Of a stretch of 64,000 nt of DNA, positions 56,734 through 64,000 are shown in pieces. The DNA is from Peptoniphilus sp. KCTC 25270 (GTDB lineage: Bacteria > Bacillota > Clostridia > Tissierellales > Peptoniphilaceae): NCBI RefSeq assembly GCF_021012875.1, contig NZ_JAJMZJ010000004.1, positions 1 through 64,000 on the forward strand, in the 5' to 3' direction. The notes under the pieces were generated by a model. That model made no database searches and was not told the DNA's origin. It saw only the letters and a program-made list of their open reading frames with translations. How positions within the stretch are numbered: position 1 is the stretch's first letter; the number at the start of each line of letters is the position of its first letter. The translations under genes were made by a program, and so were the position numbers.

Positions 56734-57231
56734 TTAATAGACGATTTCAAAAATCCCATGATTGGTTGAGATAAACGTTCCTGAAAGGTCTAAATCCCGA
56801 CCATAGGCTTGATAATCAATATAGTTTTGAAGACTAGCTGGTACTTCGCCTAAAGCACCCGTTTCTTCAATGTAGTAGCGTGCCACGTCATACATATCAT
56901 CACAATCGGAATGAATGATAATATCCTCTTGATGTTCGCTTAGTTCTTCAATGCTTGAAAAATGAGTGAGCAGAGCAGATAGCTCCGATTGTAATTCTTC
57001 GGGTAATTCCGATACCATTTCCCATAGTCGATTGAGTTCGCCAATGGAAGTGTATTCGTCAACCGTAAAGGGTAACTCGTAGTCATGAATGGCGTATTCC
57101 TCATATTCATCATTCAAGCCGATTTTCTCTTTGACTTCCTCAAAGTCAATGGGAAAGGTAAACCACGCACCGACCAATTCGCCCTCATTGTATTTGCCTA
57201 AATTCGCAATATAGACTTGCATATCGTCCAT
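56734..57231 (-). CDS. ardA: Tn916 Orf18, antirestriction protein ArdA
   Basis: 165 residues, strongly acidic (about one Asp/Glu in four), starting DDMQVYIANLGKYNEGEL, with the antirestriction motif region (EIPASL-like GEVPASLQNYIDY). ArdA mimics B-form DNA and blocks type I restriction enzymes. In this genome it would counter exactly the type I-like system coded at 12.5-20 kb. Confidence 0.95.
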   Translation of the reverse strand: MDDMQVYIANLGKYNEGELVGAWFTFPIDFEEVKEKIGLNDEYEEYAIHDYELPFTVDEYTSIGELNRLWEMVSELPEELQSELSALLTHFSSIEELSEHQEDIIIHSDCDDMYDVARYYIEETGALGEVPASLQNYIDYQAYGRDLDLSGTFISTNHGIFEIVY

Positions 57232-57347
57232 ATATTCACGTCCTTTCTTTGTAGAGATTCAAAAATCCCTACCGCACTTCGTTTGGTGTACCATTCCTTT
57301 GCGGAACATAAGAAAACCACTTATATTCCACAAAAGAACGGTTTTAT

Positions 57348-57569
57348 TTAAGCACCAATAATGCGATTGAATAGCTCTAGTAAAATGTCTTTTACTCCAG
57401 CAGCGTTGAAGACTAAGCCAACCGCAATAATCGCAATAATTAAAAAGCCAATCAGTTTGCTAAACTCACGCTTGAAGCCAAGATACAAGCCAATCACAAC
57501 GATTGCTAAAAGCACCAGTGATTGAGCGTTTGATAGAAACCAGTTATAAAGGTTTTGTCCAAAATTCAT
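57348..57569 (-). CDS. orf19: Tn916 Orf19, small membrane protein (TcpD-like)
   Basis: 73 residues with two hydrophobic helices (SLVLLAIVVIGLYLGFK and LIGFLIIAIIAVGLVF). Part of the conserved transfer operon; role in the channel presumed. Confidence 0.9.
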   Translation of the reverse strand: MNFGQNLYNWFLSNAQSLVLLAIVVIGLYLGFKREFSKLIGFLIIAIIAVGLVFNAAGVKDILLELFNRIIGA

Positions 57570-57611
57570 AAAAATGTTCTCCTCTCTATATTCAATGAAT
57601 TTGTATTTGAG

Positions 57612-58817
57612 TTATTTTTTTGTTGTTATCACGTCCTGTTCTTTTACTGACTGTTGCTTCAAAATCTGCTTGTGTCGGTCTGTCAGTTTCGCATGGTCGA
57701 GAATGTCTTTTACAACCTGCGTCTGGTTGATTTCATCAAGTTTAATCGCAACCTTTAAGGTCGGGGCAACTTGATGAGATAGCCAGTTCAGCGTCCTTTG
57801 GAAGGAGTAAGGCTCTGGTTTTGTGGTTAGTTTTAATCGTTCACGATTGTTCCCAATAAACCAAGCCCATTCTTCATTCAGTTTCCAATCAGAACGAGGT
57901 TTGGAATCGTCTTTATCTACAAAACGGATATACCGATTGATAATTTTAAAGGCGGTATGCTCTGGATTGTCATAGACGAGTAAATCACGGACTGCATAAT
58001 AGGCACGCTCATTTTTCAATCGAATCTCAAAACGGTTTTTTACTTCTGCGTCTTCAATGGGAATATCATTTTTCTTGTACTGCTCGTAGTCCTTTTCATA
58101 GATACAGAAATAAACTTCACTTTGTAATGAACCGATATAGAGGGTGTTTCCCATACATTCCTTTTCCTCTTTGCGTACCAGTTCGCCACTGCGATAGCTT
58201 TTAAAACTGCGGAAGACGGAGATACATTCTTCCTGTTGGCACTTTTCAGTGAGTACAGGGATATTTAAAATCCCTGTCTTATCGTTAATGGCAAGGTCAA
58301 GGCGTTTCATCACACCGCCAGCCACCAAAACGTCCATAAAGAACTCATACCAGCTTCTTTGTTGTGCCAGAAGATAGCTTTCAAATTGTCTGCACCCACG
58401 ACCTTTCAATTCCACCAGAACTCCTTTGTCCAGTTCATGGGAGCAAAGGACGAATATGTCGCCTAAAGCATAATGCTCTGAATAAGAATAGAAACCATAG
58501 TCCTCATGAAGAAAATAGGACAGTTTCAGTTGTAAGATGTTTTCGACCACCTGCTGTACGTCTGTTGTCGGAAAGCGAATTCTTACATAATCAAACAGCA
58601 TTTCAAGGGGAGCGTCGGGATTGAAGCGTTCCAGAGCTTCCCAAAGGGACTGCTGTAAATCCTCTGATGGCTTGACTTTTCCTGTTTCAATATCGCTTAG
58701 ATACTGCCTTGTAATACCAGTCGCAACAGCTAAACGGTTTTGAGATAGTCCATAAGCCAAGCGTTTTTCTTTTAAATGCTGTAACCAAGTTTGTTCATTC
58801 AGTAAAAATCCCTCCAA
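57612..58817 (-). CDS. orf20: Tn916 Orf20 relaxase (MobT family)
   Basis: 401 residues. An N-terminal XRE helix-turn-helix (KRLAYGLSQNRLAVATG, ISDIETGKV-like SDIETGKVKPS) is joined to a Rep_trans-type nicking domain with RFEIRLKNERAYYAVRD. It nicks oriT, located just upstream, to start rolling-circle transfer. Confidence 0.95.
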   Translation of the reverse strand: MEGFLLNEQTWLQHLKEKRLAYGLSQNRLAVATGITRQYLSDIETGKVKPSEDLQQSLWEALERFNPDAPLEMLFDYVRIRFPTTDVQQVVENILQLKLSYFLHEDYGFYSYSEHYALGDIFVLCSHELDKGVLVELKGRGCRQFESYLLAQQRSWYEFFMDVLVAGGVMKRLDLAINDKTGILNIPVLTEKCQQEECISVFRSFKSYRSGELVRKEEKECMGNTLYIGSLQSEVYFCIYEKDYEQYKKNDIPIEDAEVKNRFEIRLKNERAYYAVRDLLVYDNPEHTAFKIINRYIRFVDKDDSKPRSDWKLNEEWAWFIGNNRERLKLTTKPEPYSFQRTLNWLSHQVAPTLKVAIKLDEINQTQVVKDILDHAKLTDRHKQILKQQSVKEQDVITTKK

Positions 58818-58826
58818 TCAAAAAGG

Positions 58827-58994
58827 CGTATGTCAACTTTTAAAGCCCATTTGACATACGCTGAAATTTTGTAAATCCCTTGTAACCAAAGGATTTTCTA
58901 ATGTTTTTTTGACTGTTTCCTGTCGATTTGTACCCCCCTGTTAGATACGGGGGGTTAAGTGCTGGCGTGGCTATTGCCACACCAGCCAGCAAGA
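58827..58994. other. oriT: Tn916 oriT
   Basis: Between orf20 and orf21. Inverted repeat ACCCCCC (58932) / GGGGGGT (58949) around TGTTAGATAC, which closely matches the nick-site repeat of ICEBs1. Flanking repeats: CGTATGTCAA (58827) with TTGACATACG (58851), and CTGGCGTGGC / GCCACACCAG near 58961-58985. Confidence 0.88.
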
Positions 58995-60380
58995 TCAGTC
59001 CACACCTGCGACTTCCGCTTCGCACGTCGCCTGCGTGGACTGTCTGCTGTTGGATAACTTTTTAATTTCCTCCAAGAAATCATATCCTTTTGGTACAAGG
59101 GGAGTATAAAACTCTGATATGACACTTGTTCCTACATCAACATAGCCACGACCTTTGATTCGCTTTAAGAAGAAATCCTTTTGTACGTCACTGCCAAACA
59201 TCATGCCATAGCCCATTTCAGACATACGACCTAAAGCCACTCTGAAATTAAACTGATCACGGATTCCGTCGCCTAAATATTTTGCGTCTGGACGTTGACA
59301 AGCCAGTATTAGAAAGAAGCCAGCTTGACGACCTAACATGACAATCTGTTTCAGCTTATTCATAACTGCGGTGTTTTCTTTTGTTCCCAGCATTTCCATG
59401 AAAGCGACGTATTCATCAAAGATTAAGAAGTGTGCCGGGAGACCTAAGTAAGCATAATTTTTGCCAGTCTTATAGTTCTTCATCTGCTTCATTTCCTCAC
59501 TACGTTTCATCATTTCTTCATAGAATGTTTCAATGCAAGAAAGCAAGTCTTCTTTTCTATAGTAGACATTTGCCATCACAGAACCTAAGTCCGCAAGATC
59601 AGCATTTTTCGGGTCAAGAATATACAGTTTTGAATCTGTATGAAGCAAGGCTTCAATCAGTGTCAGTATAAAGTAAGTTTTACCGCCACCTGTACCACCA
59701 GCAATCAACATATGAGGGAGCTTATCATATTCCCACCATACGTTTTTCATTAAGCGAAGTTTACCATCTTTAGCTTCTACTTCATCAATAGAAATACGAC
59801 TGGCTATGGTGTCATAGAGCAAAGTATATTCCACATAGGAATCCTTTAACTCTTTATCCGTCAGCTCACAGTACAAGCCACTCTCTAATTTCTTTTCCAA
59901 GTGTAAGAGTTGGTCTTGATATTTTCCCAGCGTGATTTCCACCCGTATCTGTATCAAGCCATTTTTAAGTCGATAATACATTTTAGGGAAGTAGGTTATC
60001 TTTTCCTTTGTACGACCAGCACTATCTTTAAAGAAACCCTCTGTTTTGACCTGTTCAGATTCATACCACTTGTTTTCAAGTATCATCTTTGCCAGTTTTT
60101 GACGGTGGTAAAGTTGTTTAACCGTATCATAGCGAACCCGTTTGAATACAAACGCTACCAGCAAGCAGATAAGAATTGCGACACTGAAACTGATAATTAA
60201 ATAGGGAATGTCAATCTTATCTGCTTGTGATAGGTTAAAATCCTGCCAGTTGATCTGCTGGATTGTCTTCACATGAAACAGTCCGACAACCAGCAGGAAA
60301 ACAGGCAGGAGTGACGCTATCGTAAAATGAAAGACTAAATCTTTACCAGATGGGCGAATCCTTTTACCACGCTGTTTCAT
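58995..60380 (-). CDS. orf21: Tn916 Orf21, FtsK/TcpA coupling ATPase
   Basis: 461 residues. Two membrane helices at the N-terminus (FTIASLLPVFLLVVGLF, LIISFSVAILICLLVAFVF), Walker A GGTGGGKTYF near 235, Walker B-like LIFDEYVAFM. Delivers the nicked strand with relaxase to the channel. Confidence 0.95.
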   Translation of the reverse strand: MKQRGKRIRPSGKDLVFHFTIASLLPVFLLVVGLFHVKTIQQINWQDFNLSQADKIDIPYLIISFSVAILICLLVAFVFKRVRYDTVKQLYHRQKLAKMILENKWYESEQVKTEGFFKDSAGRTKEKITYFPKMYYRLKNGLIQIRVEITLGKYQDQLLHLEKKLESGLYCELTDKELKDSYVEYTLLYDTIASRISIDEVEAKDGKLRLMKNVWWEYDKLPHMLIAGGTGGGKTYFILTLIEALLHTDSKLYILDPKNADLADLGSVMANVYYRKEDLLSCIETFYEEMMKRSEEMKQMKNYKTGKNYAYLGLPAHFLIFDEYVAFMEMLGTKENTAVMNKLKQIVMLGRQAGFFLILACQRPDAKYLGDGIRDQFNFRVALGRMSEMGYGMMFGSDVQKDFFLKRIKGRGYVDVGTSVISEFYTPLVPKGYDFLEEIKKLSNSRQSTQATCEAEVAGVD

Positions 60381-60408
60381 GCGAAAAAGTCTCCTTTCTA
60401 CCTAGCGA

Positions 60409-60795
60409 CTATTTGTCTTGTGTCGGTTCTTTCTTTGCTTGTGGTTGAGCTTTGAATGAACTAGAATCCTTTGTCAGCACAATATCGTCTGCCTTGATAT
60501 ACCAGTCAACATCTGCTCCTTGATAGGTGGCAGTAGCAACGGTGTCCGCAATGGGATTGATAAGTTCCACCCGTGCGTTATAATCAAACTCTTTCAAAGG
60601 CACGCTGGCAGGAATACTTACTTGAATCATGCGTCCTTGTCCTTTGGATTTTAAGTCATAGGTACGTTCCTTGATTTCATCTGAAACCGACCCGTCTTCA
60701 TTTTGGATTCTCACTTCACGACGTAGAGCAGAGAATTTCAATTCTCCAAAAGTCGTGTCTTTATCTAATACAATGCCATTTGCTAATCTCATCAT
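60409..60795 (-). CDS. orf22: Tn916 Orf22, DUF961 protein
   Basis: 128 residues, related to Orf23 next to it (both have TFGELKF/TFGNLEF near the start and a late LxxADD/KADD motif). DUF961 (YdcP-like) proteins are conserved in Tn916/ICEBs1-type elements and help processing or replication of the circle. Confidence 0.92.
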   Translation of the reverse strand: MMRLANGIVLDKDTTFGELKFSALRREVRIQNEDGSVSDEIKERTYDLKSKGQGRMIQVSIPASVPLKEFDYNARVELINPIADTVATATYQGADVDWYIKADDIVLTKDSSSFKAQPQAKKEPTQDK

Positions 60796-60810
60796 TTTTC
60801 CTCTCTTTCT

Positions 60811-61125
60811 TTATTCTTTTATCATGTCGTCAGCATGTAAAAGGTAATTTGTAAAACCACGAGTGCCGATTTTGTAGCCCTCTGCGGTAATACGTGGATT
60901 GACTAACTTCACACGTTCCTCAAAGCCGAAATGTTTTTCGCCAGCTTCAGCAGGAAGCACCACCACAATATCATCTGCTCTTTGAACATCAGAATAGAGA
61001 TTATAGCTTCTTGATAAGACAGTTAGCCGTCCGTTGATTCTTCGCTGAACGACTTTATCCTCGCCAGCAAATTCTAAATTGCCGAATGTTTTTTCCATGT
61101 TGGGAATCACAAATTTAAGTTCCAT
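60811..61125 (-). CDS. orf23: Tn916 Orf23, DUF961 protein
   Basis: 104 residues, ELKFVIPNMEKTFGNLEF at the start. First well-supported gene of the transfer operon; equivalent to YdcP of ICEBs1. AAGGATAGG precedes the start. Confidence 0.92.
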   Translation of the reverse strand: MELKFVIPNMEKTFGNLEFAGEDKVVQRRINGRLTVLSRSYNLYSDVQRADDIVVVLPAEAGEKHFGFEERVKLVNPRITAEGYKIGTRGFTNYLLHADDMIKE

Positions 61126-61147
61126 ATTTTTACCTATCCTTTCTTTT

Positions 61148-61222
61148 TTATTGGCTGAATGAATGTTTGATGGTCTTAAAGAGTGGGGAACGACCTTTTG
61201 ATTCTTGATTTTTTGTTTTCAT
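61148..61222 (-). CDS. Very small Tn916 leader-end peptide (orf24 position)
   Basis: 24 residues, MKTKNQESKGRSPLF at the start, with AAAGGAAGTG before ATG 61222. It lies where orf24 of Tn916 is placed; basic and short, function unknown. Confidence 0.4.
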   Translation of the reverse strand: MKTKNQESKGRSPLFKTIKHSFSQ

Positions 61223-61463
61223 AAGTTCACTTCCTTTCAAAATCGGGTAAAAAAATAGACACCTCATTTTTTGAAGTGTCTACCTATTAAATATTCAAAT
61301 TTTATTGGAAGTATCTTTATATCTTCACTTTTCAAGGATAAATCGTCGTATCAAAGCTCATTCATAAGTAGTAAATTAGTAGTAAATTGAGTGGTTTTGA
61401 CCTTGATAAAGTGTGATAAGTCCAGTTTTTATGCGGATAACTAGATTTTTATGCTATTTTTTA
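61223..61463. other. Left terminal region of Tn916
   Basis: Holds two DR2-type TAGTAAATT sites (61366-61391), GCATAAAAA-type DR1-like sites near the very end, and a hairpin GACACTTCAAAAAA / TTGAAGTGTC near 61259-61281. No gene. Confidence 0.65.
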
Positions 61464-61476
61464 GTATAAAAGAAGT

Positions 61477-62778
61477 TCATTGGCCTAAATATTCTTTTTT
61501 CATTTCTTCTGGTACCAAAGCACCACCTGTGGCCCAACAAATATGGGTTGTATTTTCCCCTAAACCTTGTTCTTCAAAATATTCTTGGACTTTTTCTTCT
61601 TCTGATAAGGCGTAAACTCCTTGGAAGGAAGCCGCCGCTGATGGCTCGATGAAAATGTCTTCTGTTTTGTAGAGTTCTTGTAGAAACGGAAAAAGACGAT
61701 CGTCTTCAATTGTAAAGAGACCATCTAGAATGGGATCCATAATTTTTCCTACAAATCCAGAAGGACGTCCAACGGCCAAACCGTCGGCTTCGGTTTTTCC
61801 ATCAATTCCCACATCTTCTACGGCAATTTTGTCGTGAAGTTCTGTTACCATTCCCAAGATCATACAAGGAGCATGGGTTGGTTCAATAAAGAAAATATGC
61901 ACATTTTCTTGGAAAATGGATTTCAATCCGTAGGCAATTCCTCCAGGAGCGCCTCCTACGCCACAAGGAATATAGACACAAAGAGGGCGAGACTCATCCA
62001 CTACTATCTTGTTTTCTTTTAGCTGATTTTGTAAGCGCTTGGCCGCCACGGCATAGCCCATAAATAAATCCACGGAATTTTCATCGTCAACAAAATGGCT
62101 CTTTGGATCGGCGTCACTTTCTTTTCTGCCTTGTTCTACGGCCAAAGAGTAGTTGGATTCATATTCTTTTACCGTTACCCCATGGGAACGCAACAAATCT
62201 TTTTTCCATTGTTTTGCATCGGCCGACATATGAACGATGACTTTGAATCCAATTTTTGCACTAGAAATCCCAATGGACAATCCTAAATTTCCTGTAGATC
62301 CTACTTGAATGGTGTAATTTTCAAAGATTTTTCGATTTTCTGGATCTGCTAATGCCCCGTAATCGCCGTCTTCCAACAATCCATGTTCTTTGGCTAAAAT
62401 TTCAGTTCGCTTCAAAACCTCATAAATTCCTCCACGGGCTTTTACGGAACCGGCCACCGCCAAATGAGAATCCATCTTTAGCCACAAAGAGCCGGGAAAT
62501 TCTCCTACGGATTCTTTCATCTGAGAAATTTCTGCCAAAGGACTTTCAATAATTCCGCCTCGTTCCTTTGTTTCAGGAAATACTTTTTCAATAAAAGGAG
62601 CAAAACGTTGAAGTCTTGCCTCTGCTTCTTCCACTTCTTCTTTTGAAACAGGCAAATATTTTTCTACCCCTTGAAAAGATACGCGTTTTGGATTGATCCA
62701 AAAAACTTCTTTTTGATCGATGATTTCCTTTAATTCGGGATATTTTTTGCCTTGTTCTTCTATCGTTTTCTTTAACAT
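61477..62778 (-). CDS. dsdA: D-serine ammonia-lyase (dehydratase)
   Basis: 433 residues, the family length. The PLP lysine is K113 in AVAGSVKARGGIYE; the glycine-rich phosphate loop is VGSTGNLGLSIG, and CGVGGAPGGIAYGL with CWATGGALVP completes the fold-type II signature. It converts D-serine to pyruvate and ammonia, useful for growth on host or wall-derived D-serine. GGAGG precedes ATG 62778. The transposon lies 13 bp after the stop, so its native terminator is now about 18 kb away, near 43.1 kb. Confidence 0.95.
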   Translation of the reverse strand: MLKKTIEEQGKKYPELKEIIDQKEVFWINPKRVSFQGVEKYLPVSKEEVEEAEARLQRFAPFIEKVFPETKERGGIIESPLAEISQMKESVGEFPGSLWLKMDSHLAVAGSVKARGGIYEVLKRTEILAKEHGLLEDGDYGALADPENRKIFENYTIQVGSTGNLGLSIGISSAKIGFKVIVHMSADAKQWKKDLLRSHGVTVKEYESNYSLAVEQGRKESDADPKSHFVDDENSVDLFMGYAVAAKRLQNQLKENKIVVDESRPLCVYIPCGVGGAPGGIAYGLKSIFQENVHIFFIEPTHAPCMILGMVTELHDKIAVEDVGIDGKTEADGLAVGRPSGFVGKIMDPILDGLFTIEDDRLFPFLQELYKTEDIFIEPSAAASFQGVYALSEEEKVQEYFEEQGLGENTTHICWATGGALVPEEMKKEYLGQ

Positions 62779-62870
62779 AACTACCTCCTCTATGGATTCT
62801 CTCTTTCCGTAGCTTGTTCTATTCTAGTTCTCATAGTAAAATAAATAGAAGGAAAAGGAAAGGAGAAATT

Positions 62871-63380
62871 ATGGAAATTCAATATACATTGGAAAAAGAA
62901 GATTTTATCCAATTCAATCTAAAGCAACTTAGCATGGATCCAAAAACTCGCCGTGCCATTGGAGGGCAAGTGATTCTTCCCATCCTTGTAATTTTAGCTT
63001 TAACCATTTTCAACTATGTTCAAGGTACCCTAAGTACTTTACGCCTTGTTTTATCCGTTGCCCTTATGGCCGCTTGGCCCTTTTTTTACATGACTTTCTT
63101 TAAGCGTGGCGTAAAAAAACGTCTAAGCAAAATCATCGATCAAAAAGCCGATGAACTCAATCTTGGACCTCGCACTGTATTTATCGACGAAAAAGGATTA
63201 AAAGATTCCCTAGGACTTTTACCTTTTCATAGCTTACATCACTTAGAAGAAAGCCAAGGATATTTTTTCTTCCACCAAACAAAAGATGCTGCTTATATTT
63301 TACCCAAAAGAGATTTGTCTCAAGAGCAGATTGATTATGTGAAAGAAATCTTTGAGAAAGTACAAAAAAAATATACTTAA
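62871..63380 (+). CDS. YcxB-like membrane protein
   Basis: 169 residues from ATG 62871 with AAAGGAG. Two adjacent membrane helices at about 42-85 (GQVILPILVILALTIFNYV, LVLSVALMAAWPFFYMTFF) followed by a soluble domain (GPRTVFIDEKGLKDS, GYFFFHQT, AAYILPKRDL). This is the layout of the YcxB family, function unknown. Divergent from dsdA. Confidence 0.75.
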   Translation: MEIQYTLEKEDFIQFNLKQLSMDPKTRRAIGGQVILPILVILALTIFNYVQGTLSTLRLVLSVALMAAWPFFYMTFFKRGVKKRLSKIIDQKADELNLGPRTVFIDEKGLKDSLGLLPFHSLHHLEESQGYFFFHQTKDAAYILPKRDLSQEQIDYVKEIFEKVQKKYT

Positions 63381-63407
63381 AAATCTCCCCAATGGGAGAT
63401 TTTTTTA
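63381..63407 (+). terminator. Terminator of the YcxB-like gene
   Basis: AAATCTCCC and GGGAGATTT around CAAT with seven T residues, directly after the stop. Confidence 0.9.
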
Positions 63408-63459
63408 TTTACCAGCAGTTCTCAATATAAATGATAAAGCTCTTTGGCTTTCTTCTTAC

Positions 63460-63488
63460 AAAAAAAAGCCCGAATCAACGGACTCGGG
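63460..63488 (-). terminator. Terminator of the sugar permease gene
   Basis: Minus strand CCCGAGTC-CGTT-GATTCGGG (one G-T pair) followed by CTTTTTTT, 16 nt after the permease stop. Confidence 0.88.
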
Positions 63489-63504
63489 ATTTTATCTCTA
63501 TATT

Positions 63505-64000
63505 TTATTTAATTCCTGTATAAGTGAAAGCTCGAATGATTTTATTTTGAGCAATAAAGTAAGCAACCAATATGGGCAAAACCAAAATAACGTTAGAGGC
63601 CATAACAACATTCCATGGAATTCCTCCATCTGTAGCTTTTAGAAGGGCAATTCCTACAGGTAAGGTTCTTGCATTTTCAAGAGTTGTCATTACAAGGGGC
63701 CAAAAATAATCGTTCCAACGACTAATAAAGGTAAACAACATTACCGTAATGACAGTTGGTTTTGCAATGGGCACAAAAATTTTCTTCACAATCATCCATT
63801 CAGAGGCATTATCAATGCGCGCCGCTTCTAAAAGTTCTTTTGGAACTTGCTTAAAGGTCTGTCTTAGCATAAAAATCCCAAAAGAAGAGGTGGCAAAGGG
63901 GAAAACCAAAGGCCAAATTGTATTTAATAGACCCATTTTACTAAATAAAATATAATTCGGTAAAAAAATCAACTGCCCTGGAATCATTAGACACATTAGC
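63505..64000 (-). CDS. Carbohydrate ABC transporter permease, MalG/UgpE type (5' end outside window)
   Basis: The last 164 codons of a permease that continues beyond 64000. The EAA loop (LLEAARIDNASEWMIVKKIFVPIAKP, quoted in part: EAARIDNASEW) and following helices (VITVMLFTFISRWNDYFWPL, NVILVLPILVAYFIAQ) are those of the second inner-membrane subunit of binding-protein-dependent sugar importers. It ends with a terminator, so it is the last gene of its operon. Substrate cannot be told from this part. Confidence 0.9.
   Translation of the reverse strand, partial: LMCLMIPGQLIFLPNYILFSKMGLLNTIWPLVFPFATSSFGIFMLRQTFKQVPKELLEAARIDNASEWMIVKKIFVPIAKPTVITVMLFTFISRWNDYFWPLVMTTLENARTLPVGIALLKATDGGIPWNVVMASNVILVLPILVAYFIAQNKIIRAFTYTGIK

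Larger units (their letters stand above)
43432..61463. mobile_element. Tn916: Tn916-type conjugative transposon with tet(M)
   Basis: About 18.03 kb, the size of Tn916, with the complete gene order int, xis, orf8, orf7, orf9, orf6, tet(M), orf13-orf24 and oriT. The ends are imperfect inverted repeats (AAAGTATAAATTTCT at the left; reading inward from the right, ATAGCATAAAAATCT) in a T-rich/A-rich target. DR2-type TAGTAAATT arm sites for integrase lie at about 43570-43595 and 61366-61391. No gene is visibly broken, so it should be able to excise, transfer and give tetracycline resistance. Exact end bases are uncertain by a few nucleotides because of the coupling sequence. Confidence 0.95.

Overview
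The window is low-GC DNA with Gram-positive features: strong AGGAGG-type ribosome binding sites, short T-tailed terminators, an FtsX/LolD-type exporter, type III glutamine synthetase, and a surface protein with a YSIRK-like signal and InlB-like repeats. It fits a Bacillota anaerobe, perhaps a Peptoniphilaceae/Tissierellales-like coccus or relative; genus and species cannot be named from the sequence.

Region 1 (1-5150) holds the 5' part of a very large secreted surface protein on the minus strand, followed by about 1.7 kb without genes. That stretch carries three composite copies of a dispersed palindromic repeat built on GTCATTTCGAC...GGAGAAATCTCAC and a 47-bp tandem repeat. At 5113-5140 there is a terminator that looks like the original terminator of guaA.

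Region 2 (5151-27619) appears to be two genomic islands in tandem, inserted at the 3' end of guaA. The 11-bp guaA end TATTCCCACTC occurs at 5151, 12283 and 27609. Both islands share terminal architecture, including a TTTTTTACCC motif exactly 73 nt before the att copy at 12283 and at 27609. Island L (5151-12283) has no integrase. It carries a chimeric remnant of hsdS joined to hsdM, a sigma-70 factor with an HsdR-N-like domain that has lost the nuclease residues, and a RecQ-like helicase. Island R (12283-27609) carries a tyrosine integrase, an AlpA-like excisionase, a XRE repressor with a partner HExxH peptidase, a primase and a VirE-type helicase, a MobC-like protein, two decayed genes, and a type I-like restriction-modification operon. 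In that operon hsdS is followed by a (TA)12 tract and a third recognition half-subunit, a likely phase-variable switch.

Region 3 (27608-43431) is chromosomal core: guaA, a XRE-cupin regulator, the glnN-pyrG-nudix cluster, a DUF937 protein, a MATE exporter, an ABC exporter (FtsX permease with a giant coiled coil plus its ATPase), and mgtE with an unusual leader that includes a possible 36-residue peptide.

Region 4 (about 43432-61463) is a full-length, about 18.03-kb Tn916-type conjugative transposon. It carries tet(M) with its leader peptide, int/xis, regulatory orf7-9, oriT, the relaxase, and the transfer genes orf13-orf24. It sits 13 bp beyond the stop codon of dsdA.

Region 5 (61477-64000) has D-serine dehydratase, a YcxB-like membrane protein, and the 3' part of a sugar ABC permease that continues past the window.
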